From NCBI GenBank assembly GCA_030435675.1, contig CM059624.1, forward strand, positions 8,456,769 to 8,520,768: 64,000 bases of DNA, in the 5' to 3' direction. The position numbers and the translations under genes were made by a program. Below are positions 22,781-35,094 of the stretch, in pieces (position 1 is the stretch's first letter; every line of letters starts with the position of its first letter). Under the pieces are notes generated by a model. It was not told the DNA's origin. It saw only the letters and a list, made by a program, of their open reading frames with translations, and ran no database searches. The stretch comes from Steinernema hermaphroditum (taxonomy: Eukaryota > Nematoda > Chromadorea > Rhabditida > Steinernematidae).

Positions 22781-24133
22781 ATGGATCGCCACCAAGGTAA
22801 ACACCACCCTCAGAGCCTGAAGTACCGTATTTCTCCTTCAGGGGATCGCTCGAAGTCGAAGCGACGCGCGAATGGCACCGGAAAGCTCTCGAAGCTGTTC
22901 GGATCGCGGGGATCCCGCGAGAAACCCTCAGAGAGCGTCGAGTCCCTCGAATCGGCCCTCGCCCACTTCTACATCGCCAGGTGAGAAGGCGTGGATTACG
23001 GTAGCGGAACGGTCTGCTTGCAGCAAACACGAAAGGAAGGCCGCAGAAGAGTACCGAAGGGCTTACAATGAGCTAGGCCGGTGGGCCGAGGCCTCGGGGA
23101 ACGCCGCCATCGACGACGTCGTGGGCAGGCTCCGGGAGGCCGTGCAACTGCTGAACGACAGGAAACTCGTCTCCGTTGACAACCACTCCAGCTCTGTGGA
23201 TGTAGGCGTTGTAGATCGGGGATGACCGTCTAATGACCGCTTTAGCACATGAAGTACATCATCGACATGGACCAGAAGGTGAGCGACCTGAAGGAGCGGT
23301 GCGCCGAGCTGAAGAGAAAGGAGATTCTCCTGAAGGAGCAGATCGAGAAGGGCGAGAGGGGCCGCGGCTTCCTCAAGAAGCCCAAGGGCGGCGACCTTCT
23401 TGTGTGGCGGCGCCAGCTGGCCGACGTCCAGAATGAGTACGCACTGTGTGTGGCTGAGTACAAAAGGGAGAAGAGGGAACTGCACGTCTGCACGATGCTG
23501 AAAGTGCGCCACGCCTTCAAGGTGCGTCCTACGATACGGTAGTCGGGGAGAACGCTGTCTCTTCAGGGCATGTACGACGCGAACCACGACCTCGCGGTGC
23601 AGTCGCAGGTGGCCTTCGAGTGTCTTCGGGAGATCGTCGAGCAGGTGCCGGCCGTCTCGACTCAGGACGTCAGCCGCATGAACTACCAGTCGAAGCCCAT
23701 CACGAAGGAGCTCGTCGACCAGCTCAAAGCGTAGGCCTTTCCCTCCGGGACCACCCCGCAGTCGCCCCTTTAGGAACCTCAGTTCTTCCCAAACGCAAAG
23801 AACTGTCCGCCGAAGGAGCGAGCCTCCCAGGAGACAGACCCCTGCTTCTCCGCCGCCACCGTACACCCCCACCGCGCCTCCAGAGCCCCAAGTGCAGGTT
23901 AGTACCGCAACCCATTCCCTCCAGACCTATAATCTGTGTTCCAGAGAAACCACGTCAGCGACTCGTACCTCCTCCGCGGCGACCGCGCTGTCGTTTTCGC
24001 CCACGAAGTCGACTCCACTCCGATTCGACCCCCGCCCCGCGCCGAAGCTAGTCACGTCAGATCTAGTCGACTCTACCCTGACCTCCCCCCGAACCCTTAC
24101 GCAGTCCAGAGGACCTCCAACGCGGTCGCCTAG
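22781..24133 (+). CDS. coiled-coil protein, possibly BAR-like, with proline-rich tail
   Basis: Seven exons: 22781-22796, 22842-22980, 23024-23201, 23246-23521, 23567-23730, 23762-23897, 23945-24133; all phases fit, giving 365 aa. Not recognised with certainty. After a basic Ser-rich N-terminus (SKSKRRANGTGKLSKLFGS) comes a long helical stretch (residues ~35-260) with heptad-like charge pattern: HERKAAEEYRRAYNELGRW, DMDQKVSDLKERCAELKRK, LLVWRRQLADVQNEYALC, EYKREKRELHVCTMLKVRH, FKGMYDANHDLAVQSQVAF. Length and pattern suit a BAR-type three-helix domain. The C-terminus is proline-rich (PPPPYTPTAPPEPQV). The last two exons depend on a 31-nt intron at 23731-23761; without it the protein stops at 23734. 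The longer form is favoured because the polyadenylation signal lies at 24216, right after the distal stop. Acceptor-like ttctctag precedes the ATG. Confidence 0.6.
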
Positions 24134-24215
24134 TGTCTCTCCCCCCTCCTTAGCCTCCTCTGTACACTGTTGTGAACTTTCACATTCCTTGCTTGCAGCT
24201 TCATCCAAACGCATA

Positions 24216-24221
24216 AATAAA
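24216..24221 (+). promoter_or_regulatory. polyadenylation signal AATAAA
   Basis: AATAAA 83 bp after the stop codon at 24133, the expected position for the 3' end of the coiled-coil gene. Confidence 0.5.
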
Positions 24222-27200
24222 GATTTTATACCGAACAGCTGAGTCCCTTTATTCGTAACCTGTACGAACATGAGGAGATTCACAGGAAAGGGCTGCCGAT
24301 GCAAAGTCACTAGGACTTTCGGGAAAGTTCGGGAAAGGAACACAAATTGAGACTCGAAGTGTTCCGGACATTGTCGAGGTAATCTAATCTAACTACTTGC
24401 TACAGCCTAGAGATAAGCATGAATTCTAGAAAGATATTCAGTTTTAAGCAATAAAAGCGAATCACTTCTCGGTAATCCTTCTTCAAGACTCTTTTGGCTT
24501 TACGGCAACAACTCCCACTTTCCACAGTGCTCCCAGCTTCTCTGTGAGTGTGTCACACGCCTATTATTCTCCATCAAAATATGAAAAAAGTGAACGGGAA
24601 GTAAATTCTTTTCCATAGATGCATCTTAGAGCGCTCTTCGAACTCGTTCCCGCTGCACACGTGTTGGATGCCGTCGCTGTTCCGGTAACGGTATACGGTA
24701 GCGACTCTTGTGGATTAGTCGGATTTCGCTCATTAACTCCTTGTCGCTAATGTCGCCCTTTGCGTATGAACAAAGCCTGGATAGAGGATCGCTCCGCTTA
24801 ATGGCCGGAACCCCGCGAGAGTCTTTCCTTTCTATTATTAGGTCGCTCGTCAAAGTTCAGTTCCGATTATTCGCTAGTCGGCGCCACCGAAATGAGTCAC
24901 GGCAGGAGCTCTCGGATGACGAATCCGGCGGCGTCTGCAGGAGCGCAGTCGCCTGCATAATACAGCTTTGATCAGCAGGGAGTCGTCAGGCCACCCGAAC
25001 GGAGACGTATGAATAGAAGAGTTTGAGGGGAAAACAAGGTCAAAACTGGGAAACATTTGAAGAAGTGGCCGTGCATTCTTGAAAGAAAGGTACCAAAGGT
25101 ACCAGAGGAATCAAATAATATGAGAAGTGCTTGTTAGATTCGACTTTTGGAATTGCCGGTCCTCAAAACGCTCCATCTCTCCAATTCCTCCAAAGCGATC
25201 ACCCTACAAGAACTCAGAAGTAACCCCGAGAATCTCATCGCCTCGGCTTGTCTCCCTTTTAATGCTCTACTGTAGCCCTTTTACTTCCATCTCCATAGCT
25301 CTACGAGTCAGTACCTCTGCCTAGCGTCATTCTTTCCATTGGTGGGCATTCTGCGCGGAACCGTGACCTCTCATCAAACGGGTTGTTTACGTTCTCCTAC
25401 TTCCGCTGCAGTTAAGTCAACGTTATGTCTTGTTGTTTACGAATTCTCTACCCAACGACTGGAACGTACCCTTTAGTTTTTGCGACACATCTCGCGGGCA
25501 CGAAGGCTGCATCTGGAGCCGATGTTTTCCAAAACGACCTTTTCTGTCTATACTTCGCCCCTGGCCTTCCCATATATTCGTATTCTCCAACCTTCTGTGT
25601 CTTTTTCGAATGCACTTTTAAGGTTCAAATGTGGTTTCCAGTTGTAATCAGCTTAGATGGGGCACAATCCTAGGCCTCGTCTCTAGGCCTTCACGGTAAT
25701 CTCCTCAAATCCTCCGCCTAGAGACCGACGCCTCGTGACCACTCGCCGTGCTAGTTTTTTGTGGTTTAGGTTGAACGAAGTATGTATGAGGAAAGAAGCG
25801 AGATGTTTTCCCGATACCCATTTTCTGAGCGGACAACTTTTGAAAGTCCATACTTAACAAGGGCGATCGGATTTGGAATCAGTGATTTAACCGAAGATGA
25901 ACTCGAGCTCTATTCACTGGTTTGTGCATTTGCTGTCATATGCAAATGCATGGTTGGCACGCCTGATGAGGATTTTGCAGTTTATATCGTTTTTTCACAC
26001 AGTCGAAGATAGAAAGAAAACGTGCAAAATATTTTATGTTTCGCTCTTCCAGATGCTCACGTAGAACGATGTGATGTTTTGAGTGACGTTGCGGTTGTTC
26101 CTTGAGGTGGATACTGCGGAATCGTTGCCAGGTGACCTTCTCTGTTAGCTCTTGACATTCTAAAATTGCTGTTAGTGTCCATTTTGGCATTTCCAGATCC
26201 AAACTACTCAGCATAATTATGACATTCTCAGATATGGTTAGCTCGTGGAAATGTTAGAAGCATTACAAATTCTTGAGACTTAGAATGGCGAATGGCCGTT
26301 CGATCTCGTTTTCCAAAGAGCTGGGCCGTTCTGGTAGACCGCGTTGATCTCCTCGACGGTCGGAGTCAGATACGAGTGTTCAGGAAATGTTTGCTAATTA
26401 GAGGAGATTCAGGAGTGCTTCGTGTGTGGAGAGTGCATCTGCGGAGGAGGCTCGGCCCCAAATCCCCGAAGGTGGAGACTCCGCTCACTCGCGTGATTCG
26501 GAATGTTTTCAAACGCGAAACGCGTTCATCGAATGCACTTTTGTTATTGCAGAAAAACGGCGATTGTATTCGCAAATACGAATTTTTAATTATTATTTAC
26601 GAAGAGACAGCCTGTATGGGACCATTAGCAACGTTTAGGGATGCGCGGAGGGTTCTTTTGTTTCCAATTTAGGAATGTAGAGGGAGGTTACGAGATTAGG
26701 GTTACACGCCGATGCGGGAACGTTCGGAAGTACTGAGTCGGGATGAGTCCAGTGGCAAACGATAGGCTTTTCTGAGAGTGTAAACCTCCGCACTGAAGTA
26801 GGCTTTGTGCCAGAAAATGAGGTTTCAATTTTGATCAGAGCTGGCTGATGGTGCATATCAGTTACGCGTCAGTGCTTACTTACTTACGTCAACACTTACT
26901 CACGTGGAGCAATCCACAAAAAGTAAAGTTTTCTAGGCCTTTGTGCGAATCGGAACTGAAGTCATCCCGACTTCTGAACGTTTTTCTGTAAGTGGGGCTG
27001 CATGTAGAGTTTCTTTTAAAGAGAATTCTCCAATTATGTAGCACCACTCATCGCATTCCTTTTCGGCTTTCAGGACCTAACCCTGAAAACGCGCTACGTA
27101 CAGACACACTCTTTGAGGTTTTGACCTCGTGGAGATAGCTTTGCCTTGAACATAAATAGAACTCTTGCCTAGATCGCTTTCCTGCTTTTAAAAGCCACGA

Positions 27201-30200
27201 CACAGAGATCCCGTTATTATTCCTTTTTTCCTTTTCCAAAAAAAGCTTTGCAGTATTCTCTTTTCTTCAACACAAGATCGTAAAGAACACATGTTCTAGA
27301 AAGTGGAGCAAAACTTCATAGTCATCTTGTGTTCATCGGAAGGTCGAGTTTGACTTTCAGAAGACCAGCAGAAGTGCAGCGAACGCTTCTTTCTAGCAGA
27401 TTCAAACTTTCTGTTCTTTCTGGGGTTCCACTCGTCGCTGATCCCTACTTGGAATCGCACTGTTTGATCCCCTGGGCCCGGTCCACTAGCGTTGCCACAA
27501 CGCGCGCCGACATCGCCGGCGGCCGAGTACGGTCGCTTAAATGGGCTATCGATCGGCCTCACGGTCGATTCGCCTCGCTCCCCTCCGCGATTCCGCGACT
27601 CCTTCGGCCGTTTCCACGCTTTTTGCCGCCAAATCTCTGATCGCCGAAGGCTCAAAGTGCGCCCAAACAACTTCCCGTTCCGTTTTTGTGAACGACGAGT
27701 GAGTGTTTGGGAAGGTGACTGACATTTGGAATTGAATTTGGAGGATGACGTCGGCGCCAACTTCGCCTTCCTTCCGACCGTTTAATCATCTCGAATGTTT
27801 TCACCGCGGAGTCGCGTTTCCGCTCATAACGGCCGACGGCTGAATCACGAACCGGGGTTAATGGGATACGGTAGCGCGCCGCCTACGTCCTCTTTGTCGG
27901 TAGATGCAAATGAGTGACCGCACCGAGGCGGAGGACATCTGTGGCGCGATCGCCCTGAGTGGTTGCCTGCCCGCAGCAAATTTGCCATCCACGGCATCGC
28001 GAGTCTTTTGGAGAGACGGCTTTATCCCGGGTGGCTGGCAGTGTGGTACTCAGCGTTTACGGGGGATTTCGGTGTTGGAGGTTCCTGTGCGTGGGTTCCA
28101 CTGCTATTTCAAAAGCATCGAAGGCTTTGAGATTGTGAGAGAGTCTCCTCTTGCTCCACTGTGAGAACGTTCTAGGAAAGGATCTTCTAGTGACAAAATT
28201 TAGGCACTAATTGCCAACTTTTTGGCCAATCAGCATCAGACTTTCGGACTTTTGACTTTTCATAATTCGTGCAAAGTTCTGAGAAGTGACTTATCATCAT
28301 GAGTCTTGCACTGTCTCTCTCACTGGCACCTCCTAGTACAGTAAACGCTACAGTACTCTTTTGTTCGTTGCAAGACCCCTTATCCTGTACGCCCTTTGGT
28401 GCGTCATTATTCATTCGACGTCCGTCCCAGCCGTCGTCGTCGTTGCCGAGGGCGATCGCTACTCACTAGATCACGCGGCCGGGCGTCCCGGAGGTTCCCG
28501 CGCCTTCCAGAGGTCTTCGGGACGTCGAAGTTGTGTTTTTGTTTGTTTACCAGAAACTTCGCGTCCTCTCCGGTCCTCCGACCGCGCTCCTTCGCGCACT
28601 CTCCGCCGCCACCAGAGACGCAGAGGCCTCCGCCGCCCTCCGTCAGGGCTGTGCTCTCTCCGCTGCTCTCGTCGTCTCCGCCCAAGAACAACAGCTCAAC
28701 CTTGATGACTGCGGCGTCCCAACACGACTGGTTCGATGCCGCCATCGTCCAATTTTCTGTTTTTTTTTACATTTTCCTCTTCATCACAAGACATCACCTA
28801 CCGTACCCCCTCGCGGCCATCGATTTGCACTTTGCGTTGCCCTTCGCAATTCTCCGATCCAGTCCTATCCACGAGCGCTTTTCCACGAGCCGATCTTTCC
28901 CAGTTGGAACCACTCGTCTACAGCGCCTCCTGGCCTCTTCTAATTGTTACTAATTTCCCGCGTGCAGTCCGAATTTCTGGGGAAACGTAAACACAAAGGT
29001 CGCCCTACCAAGACCTCATCTTCAATCTCTGGTGCCATCGACCGGGGCGTGTGGTCTTTGGCCCTTTTGTCCGTCCAAATCCCATCTACATCCGATCAAA
29101 CTTCGTCATGGGACCCTGAGTCACAGCTGTTTTCTTCTTTTGTTGGGTCAGCCTGGGAATCGAAAATATTTTGAAGACATTTCTCCCCGGAAAGGTCATC
29201 GCCAAGGTAGCGTTTGGGAAGAAAACAAAAGCAGAGAAGTGGAAGGCTGGCCAGGAGAATCCGCTCTTCCGAAGGTGCTTCCCTGAGCCACGGGGCATGG
29301 GAGTCTCTTCCACTTCCTCCTTCGGACTTGTAGTGAGAACTCAATTTGTTTCCTTTTTTATCCGTTTATTACTTTCAAAGCCGTCCCTGGATGGTAAACA
29401 TCGTCTCTTTCGCCGAAAACCCCGGTGACGGACCTGGAAAACACTTCCGCCCCGGCTTGCTCCTGGTACTCTCGGGCTTCTGCGTCCCTGCAGTTCCCAC
29501 GCGCGCCTCGATCCCTCGCTGCCAGTCGAAGGTCGCCGCAAACGGGTTAACCGATATTCCTCCGATCGCGCGGCCGATTTTCGTCCCAAATGCATCTTGT
29601 CTCCGCTCTTTCGTGGCACCCAGGCCTGCGCACCTTTGCATCTCCCCGGCCTCGGGTCACTCTTAGCCCGGTGAGTAAGCTCGCCATGGCACGTGATCGG
29701 GAAGATCGCATGCCTGGGATGTTTACGACTTCTCTGTGCACTTAGACGCCGTTCGTCAGCTGACGTCAGCACCCAAAAAAGCGGACGGAATCTTCAGAAG
29801 ACACAGCAAAGGCACCCTCGGAGAGGTGATTAAGAGGTTCAGTGGACAGGGACACAGCCTTTGGTCCTATCCACTTAAAGTGCAATCGGGTAAACTTCAC
29901 GTTGCATGATATCAGAAGCCGTTGGGCATTCTGACGTCTTTCTTCTCCCACGCCAAATCGCCCAATTGCATATCTTAAGTTTTTGCGTAAGTGCATGCTT
30001 AAAATAGCGTTGCTTCTAGCAGGTGTTTGCTTCCACCCAAACAGCTTTTGTGTCGCCGGCGCTGTGATGGTCGACTCCGGAATGACTATCGTTTTTGCGT
30101 ATGTTTTCGTCAAATCCATGTCGGTCCTCGATCTTTGGCGGCTGCAAACAACGCGGAGGGCTTTTGGGAGGCGTTCTTCCCGAAGCACCGTTGTGACCCT

Positions 30201-31264
30201 GCTGGAGGTCTCCAATCTAAGCCATCCTGGAAAGTACGGTAGTCGCCTTGGTGGTAGGTGACCAAAGACCGCTCGCGAACACCCAAAGAACGCCGAGAGT
30301 CGCGCGGACGGCGTTTTTCCGAACGCTCTTCAGGTCCGACGTCAATGACGCCCTTTCGTTTGTGCACGTGCCTGCCTTGGGGTTCGGTGCAAGAAGGGTC
30401 CCTACTTGAAAAACGACTCTGCAGAATAGAGTCCCATATTTTGCCCTCGAAGTTTGATTTTGACGAACTTTGCCTTGTTTGCCGACGAGGCTTCCTGCTT
30501 GTTATCGTTGGTTTGTGCTCAGACGGGCGAACAGGACCTTTCGAGCTGTATTTTCGAGAAACCAAACCAGGAATCAGTAGTCGCTATTAGGAAGTGCTCT
30601 CCCATGGGCTGTGACGTCGTTGAACGGTTCCTGACAAGAAGGAAGGGACAGGTCCCAAGCGGTTTTCTATCTTTAGAACAGCTCGTTTGTTTATCCGATT
30701 CTAATTGAATGTCGGGCTGGGAGTTAGCAATTAGGGCCCATTAGAGTACTGTTTACAAGTATCGAAAGCCCGCTAGCCCTCCGATAGGCACTCCTTCTTG
30801 GCCAGCTCCTTCTTGTTCGAAGGGTACGCGTGCTGGAAGTGCCAAAGATTGCGCTTTTGTACACGTCGGATTTAGCCGAATTATGCACGTTTGTATCCAC
30901 AAATAGGCCTTTCGGAGGGGGAGTGAGAAGGGGAGGAGACGTGGTCGGGCTCGCGAGACGCATTGTTTGGCGCCGATGGCCGCGCTAATCCTGGACCTAA
31001 TGAGTCTGCCGGCCCGCAGCAAACAGTTTCCGCGATGACGTCGCTGAGATCGTTTAAGGCGCGATCGCGTTCGGTGGTCGAGGCAAATCCGATCGATGCG
31101 GCGCCTCCCGAACGACGCCGCTCTGTACTTTCCGAAACAAGGGAACGCACTTGCCTATCGGCCTTATCAGCCGGCCCGATTCTCTAGTCTCGCGTTTTCC
31201 CAAAGTGTCTTTTTGTTGTGATCGTACACGGCCATCCACAGAAGGAGCTGTTTTCAGAGCCAGC
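24222..31264. other. 7-kb gene-poor region
   Basis: No supported gene. Several open frames (for example 28396-28953) are GC-driven and lack recognisable content. The segment just upstream of 31258 probably carries the promoter of the BAHD1-like gene. Confidence 0.4.
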
Positions 31265-34200
31265 ATGTTGGAACCGGCGTGGGTCGACTACCCGCAGCTC
31301 CAGCCCATCCGCGAGATCGCCGTCGGCGCCGAAGACGACGCCGCTGACGACGAACCCCCGATCCTGCACCGCTTCGGCGACGACCGCGAGGATTCGCACT
31401 CCGTCAGCGTGAGGATCGTCGAGACGCCCAGCACCTTCCTCAGCGAACTCATGGAGCGGGCTAAGGCAAAGGTCCTCAGCATGCGGTCCCACAACGACGC
31501 CGACAATACTCCCAAGATCCCGTCCCTGAAGTCGGCTTTCAAACCGGTCAGCAGTCTCGAGAACCGACTCCAGGAGCTGCTGCCTGAGACAGAGACCCAG
31601 AAAGCCGCTGTTCCCTGTTCCAAGAAGACGAAGACCGTCTTCCGGAAGATCACGAAGGAGGAATCGGATCTGATGGGTCGTGAGAAGGCTAGGACCGAGC
31701 TACAGGAAGCCTTGCCAGCCAAGGAGCGCAGTGAATCCCCGGTGAGTCACTTTCTATTTTCGTCCCTCCCATCCTGGGAATTCCGTTCCCTGGAGCGGGG
31801 GTTTCACCGGACCCGCCTCCCTCCCGCCACTCCGCTATGACGCGGCGCCAACTGTTTTGTTTGCGTCACTTTGCGGCGCGTGACAACTTCCTTCTCGCGT
31901 TCGCCTCCCTCCCGCCAAGCGGGCTGGTTCTTCTTCGCTGACCTTCGCCATCTCGGCTTCATGTTGCTGCATGACTAATGCCCCTTCCGCCGCCTTTCGC
32001 TCACCGTTGCGAAACAACTTGCGAAATGCGCCGTCGCTTAGTAGACCCTCCCCTTCGTGAGTTGCCTTCATTCCCTGCGAATTCGTCCTTCGTGGCCATC
32101 TGTCCGCTCGGCGCTAATCTGCTAGTTGTCCACTCCGCTAATCAGCGCGCCGATCTCCCTCCCAACCCTGCGCTCGCCTTTTGTCTCCGAGTTTCTCTGT
32201 AAACCGTCATCGATCGAACCAAACGGCCCCATTTCTTGTTTTTCCCTATTTTGTTCGTCCTTAAAGGGACAGTGTCAGCGTGGAAAAATTTTCTCAAATC
32301 TTTCTGAGAGTTCCACAACCCCCACCCAGTTTTTGACGGCGAACACGATGGTGAAATCCGTTTCGCTGCAGACCTGCAGGTTTTCGAGCTACAATCCTTC
32401 TACCGGAAGCTGGCATTTACTGGATTTTGCTTGGACTTAACACGAAGTCCCTGATAATTTCGATTTGTCTACTGTAGCCATTTCCTGCAGCATATGTGAC
32501 CCAAACACCCTGCCATCAAGTGCGCGTTTGGGGAAGTGGTAGTGCGTTGTTCCTGGAGAATGTGTATCAGGGTTCGGTCTCCCGTGTGGCCGGAATTTTT
32601 TCTTCGACGTTCTTGGTCCGTTCTGAATGTCAACAAGCTTCCTTAAAATCCAGATCGCAATTTTATCTGTAGAATAGCCAGCTATTACTTGGGTTCTACT
32701 TAAACTGCTTGTCTTTTGTCCTCATAGGCATGACTGCATCTTGTTGACATTCAGAACGAAAAAAATAAAAAATAATAAAAAAAAGAAGAAAAAATTCTGG
32801 CCACACGGGAGACCGAACCCTGATACACATACTCCAAAAACAACGCACTACCACTTCGCCAAACACGCATTTGATGGAAGAGTGTTCGGGTCGCATACGC
32901 TGCAGGAAATGGCTACAGTAGACAAATCGAAATTATCAGGGACGTCGTGCAAAATCCAGTAAATGCCAGCTTACGGTAGAAGGATTGTAGCTCGGAAACC
33001 TGCAGGCCTGCAGCGAAACGGATTTCACCATCGTGTTCGCCGTCAAAAACTGGGTAGGGATTGTGGGACTCTCAGAAAGATTTGAGAAAAATTTTTTCAC
33101 GCTGACACTGTCCCTTTAATACTTGCTCGGACATCGGCAAACAACCTCCATTTTTGGCCGCTGTTTGTGTATTCCTGCCCGCCCTTTCGTTTCAAAGACT
33201 TTCCTGCAGGACCCTTTCAATCCCTTCTGAACGTACCCCCTAACCATGCAGATAATTCGATTTCTCCTGTTTTGCGTTTTTCTCGTTATTCTTTCGCTTC
33301 GTGTGAACCCTTCTCATATTTCTCTGTTTCAGAAGCCGTTCGACGCTTCCACGATGACCGTAATCGACGCGAACGCGGCACCCTCGGTTTCCGAGATGGT
33401 TCTGGCCGCCGAAGAAGTGAGCTGCGAGGCGAAGACGACCCCAGAAGATGACCACCGCATCCAGAAATCTATCGGACGTCCCAGAGGCTCGCGGAAGTCG
33501 ATGACCTCCACGTCGGAGCCAGTGCTCCTCCCGGTGCAGCGGAGCCGCCGCTCCTCGACGGTAGCGAACACGGAAGCGTCGAAGGCCTTCCACGAGATGA
33601 TCATGAGCAAAAGGATGAGCCGGAGGAAGAGGAACAGCAGCCACAACTCCGACGCCGAGAACGAGATGTCGCCCGCGGCGAAATACTCGCCTTCTTCTAT
33701 GGAAAGCCTCCACTCTTCGCTCAAGATTGACAGCCCTGAGTCGATGCAGGACCCCGTTGACGTTCCCCGAAAAAGGAAACCTCGTGGAAAACCGTCGCAA
33801 GGGAAGAAGACCGGGTCGAAGAAGGTCGACGAGGTCGCGTCCCCGAAGGTGATCAACGAGGCTTGCCCCTGGGAGCCTGTGGGAGAACCCGTGGCAATGA
33901 ACATCCAATATCAGGTATGCTCGAGAGTGTTCACCGTAGGCTATGGCTATTCACGTTGCAGAACGACCAGAAACCGAAAGCGCGACTCTGCTACTCGACG
34001 GTGCGCCACAAGAAGATGGGCGAGACGTTCTCGGCCTACGACGTCGTTTCGGTGGGCATCGAGGGCGAGGTAGAAGGCCGCGTGGAGAAGTCGACGGGCA
34101 TTGCGAAGGTCTCATGCTTCTTCTACGACGACAACGGGAACCTCATGATCAACCTCTTCTGGTACTACTCTCCCGAAGACGCCAACATCACGGGGAAGAA

Positions 34201-34680
34201 GTATAAGAAGACGAAGGAGGAGGACGACCCCCTGCCGCAGTTCCACGAGCGCGAGCTCCTCGCCTCCAAACACGTCGACGTCGTTCCTGTGGAGGCCATC
34301 GAGGGCCGCGCCTACGTTCTCAGCTTCTCCGAGTACAACAGGTGAGTACCCGTTTCGCTATCGTATTCTCATCGTCTTGTAGATTTGTCGCCGAGTGCGT
34401 CTCGGACAGTTTCCCCGCTCATGTGAGGAGTCGCCGCGAGCAGATCTGTCCCCTCACAATGGACGACTATCCCAACGAGAGGGCGCTGCCGCCCGAACTT
34501 TCTCCTGACAACGTAAGCGTTCCCCTGGAAAACGTCTCCTATAGTACCCTTCAGGTCTACTTCTCGCGACACGCGTACAACTTCGCTCACCATCGCCTCT
34601 TCGTCGGCCCGGCCTTCCGGAAGTTCCAGCCGTGGGGTCGCACGAGGAAGCTCAAGAACGTTCCAAACCGGGCTTTTTAA
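31265..34680 (+). CDS. BAHD1-like BAH-domain chromatin protein
   Basis: Nuclear protein related to BAHD1, a heterochromatin and H3K27me3-associated silencing factor. Exons: 31265-31741, 33333-33914, 33962-34341, 34383-34512, 34555-34680; phases agree, giving 564 aa. The first 350 residues are mostly disordered and basic/Ser-rich, with AT-hook-like GRPRGSRKS and RKPRGKPSQGKK. The BAH domain occupies about 360-540: ARLCYSTVRHKKMGETFSAY, YDVVSVGIEGEVEGRVEK, LMINLFWYYSPED, HERELLASKHVDVVPVEAIE, GRAYVLSFSEYNRF. It closes with VYFSRHAYNFAHHRLFVGP, which matches the BAHD1 ending closely. Intron 1 is 1.6 kb, unusually long here, because it contains a foldback element. Acceptor-like ttttcag is 7 nt before the ATG, and AATAAA is at 34845. 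The exon 1 to exon 2 link rests on frame and splice sites only. Confidence 0.82.
32265..33115. mobile_element. TTAA-flanked foldback element, 851 bp
   Basis: Non-autonomous palindromic element in intron 1 of the BAHD1-like gene. It starts AGGGACAGTGTCAGCGTG and ends with the reverse complement CACGCTGACACTGTCCCT, bounded by TTAA on both sides (32261-32264 and 33116-33119). The two arms (about 32265-32640 and 32740-33115) are inverted copies almost throughout, differing by small indels such as an A-rich insertion in the right arm near 32760-32800. No open frame of transposase type. The TTAA flanks suggest mobilisation by a piggyBac-like enzyme or relatives. Confidence 0.82.
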
Positions 34681-34844
34681 ATTCGGGTCCCCGCATGATC
34701 TTATTGTGCATTCCTATCCATAGAGTTGTTGTTGGTTGTAAATACGGTTCCCCTTAGGTGATTCTTGTACAAAGCGGACCTTCCGGTCCTCCCTAGATCT
34801 TCTGTTTAGTCTCTCTGTTCCGTTGTGGACGTCCAGGTAGTGAC

Positions 34845-34850
34845 AATAAA
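34845..34850 (+). promoter_or_regulatory. polyadenylation signal AATAAA
   Basis: AATAAA 165 bp after the stop of the BAHD1-like gene. Confidence 0.45.
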
Positions 34851-35094
34851 TAGACCTGAATGAATAGAAATTTATCAACAATTGGCTTTAGAGGCTAACA
34901 ACAATAACAACAGTTTGTAGAGGCTCGAGGCTAACACTCAGCGCGCAAGTAATCCTGATTTTCTCCGTTTACAAATTACCCTAATTAGTGTGAAGACATG
35001 ATAGCAGTGAGACAACTGGAAAGCGATGGACACCGTATTCTGTAGTTCTGCGGAACCACACCCGTATGGCTAAGGCACAAGAAGGAACCGCTGA

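Noticed and set aside
28396..28953. 185-aa open frame, plus strand
   Set aside because: Low-complexity composition, no recognisable segment apart from a T-rich hydrophobic run, and overlapping frames of similar length.
32560..32600. tRNA B-box-like sequence ggttcggtctcc in the foldback element
   Set aside because: No matching A box or cloverleaf could be found; it occurs in both inverted arms as part of the palindrome.
33240..33908. 222-aa and 191-aa open frames on the minus strand
   Set aside because: They lie opposite exon 2 of the BAHD1-like gene, whose frame is supported by splice phases and the downstream BAH domain.
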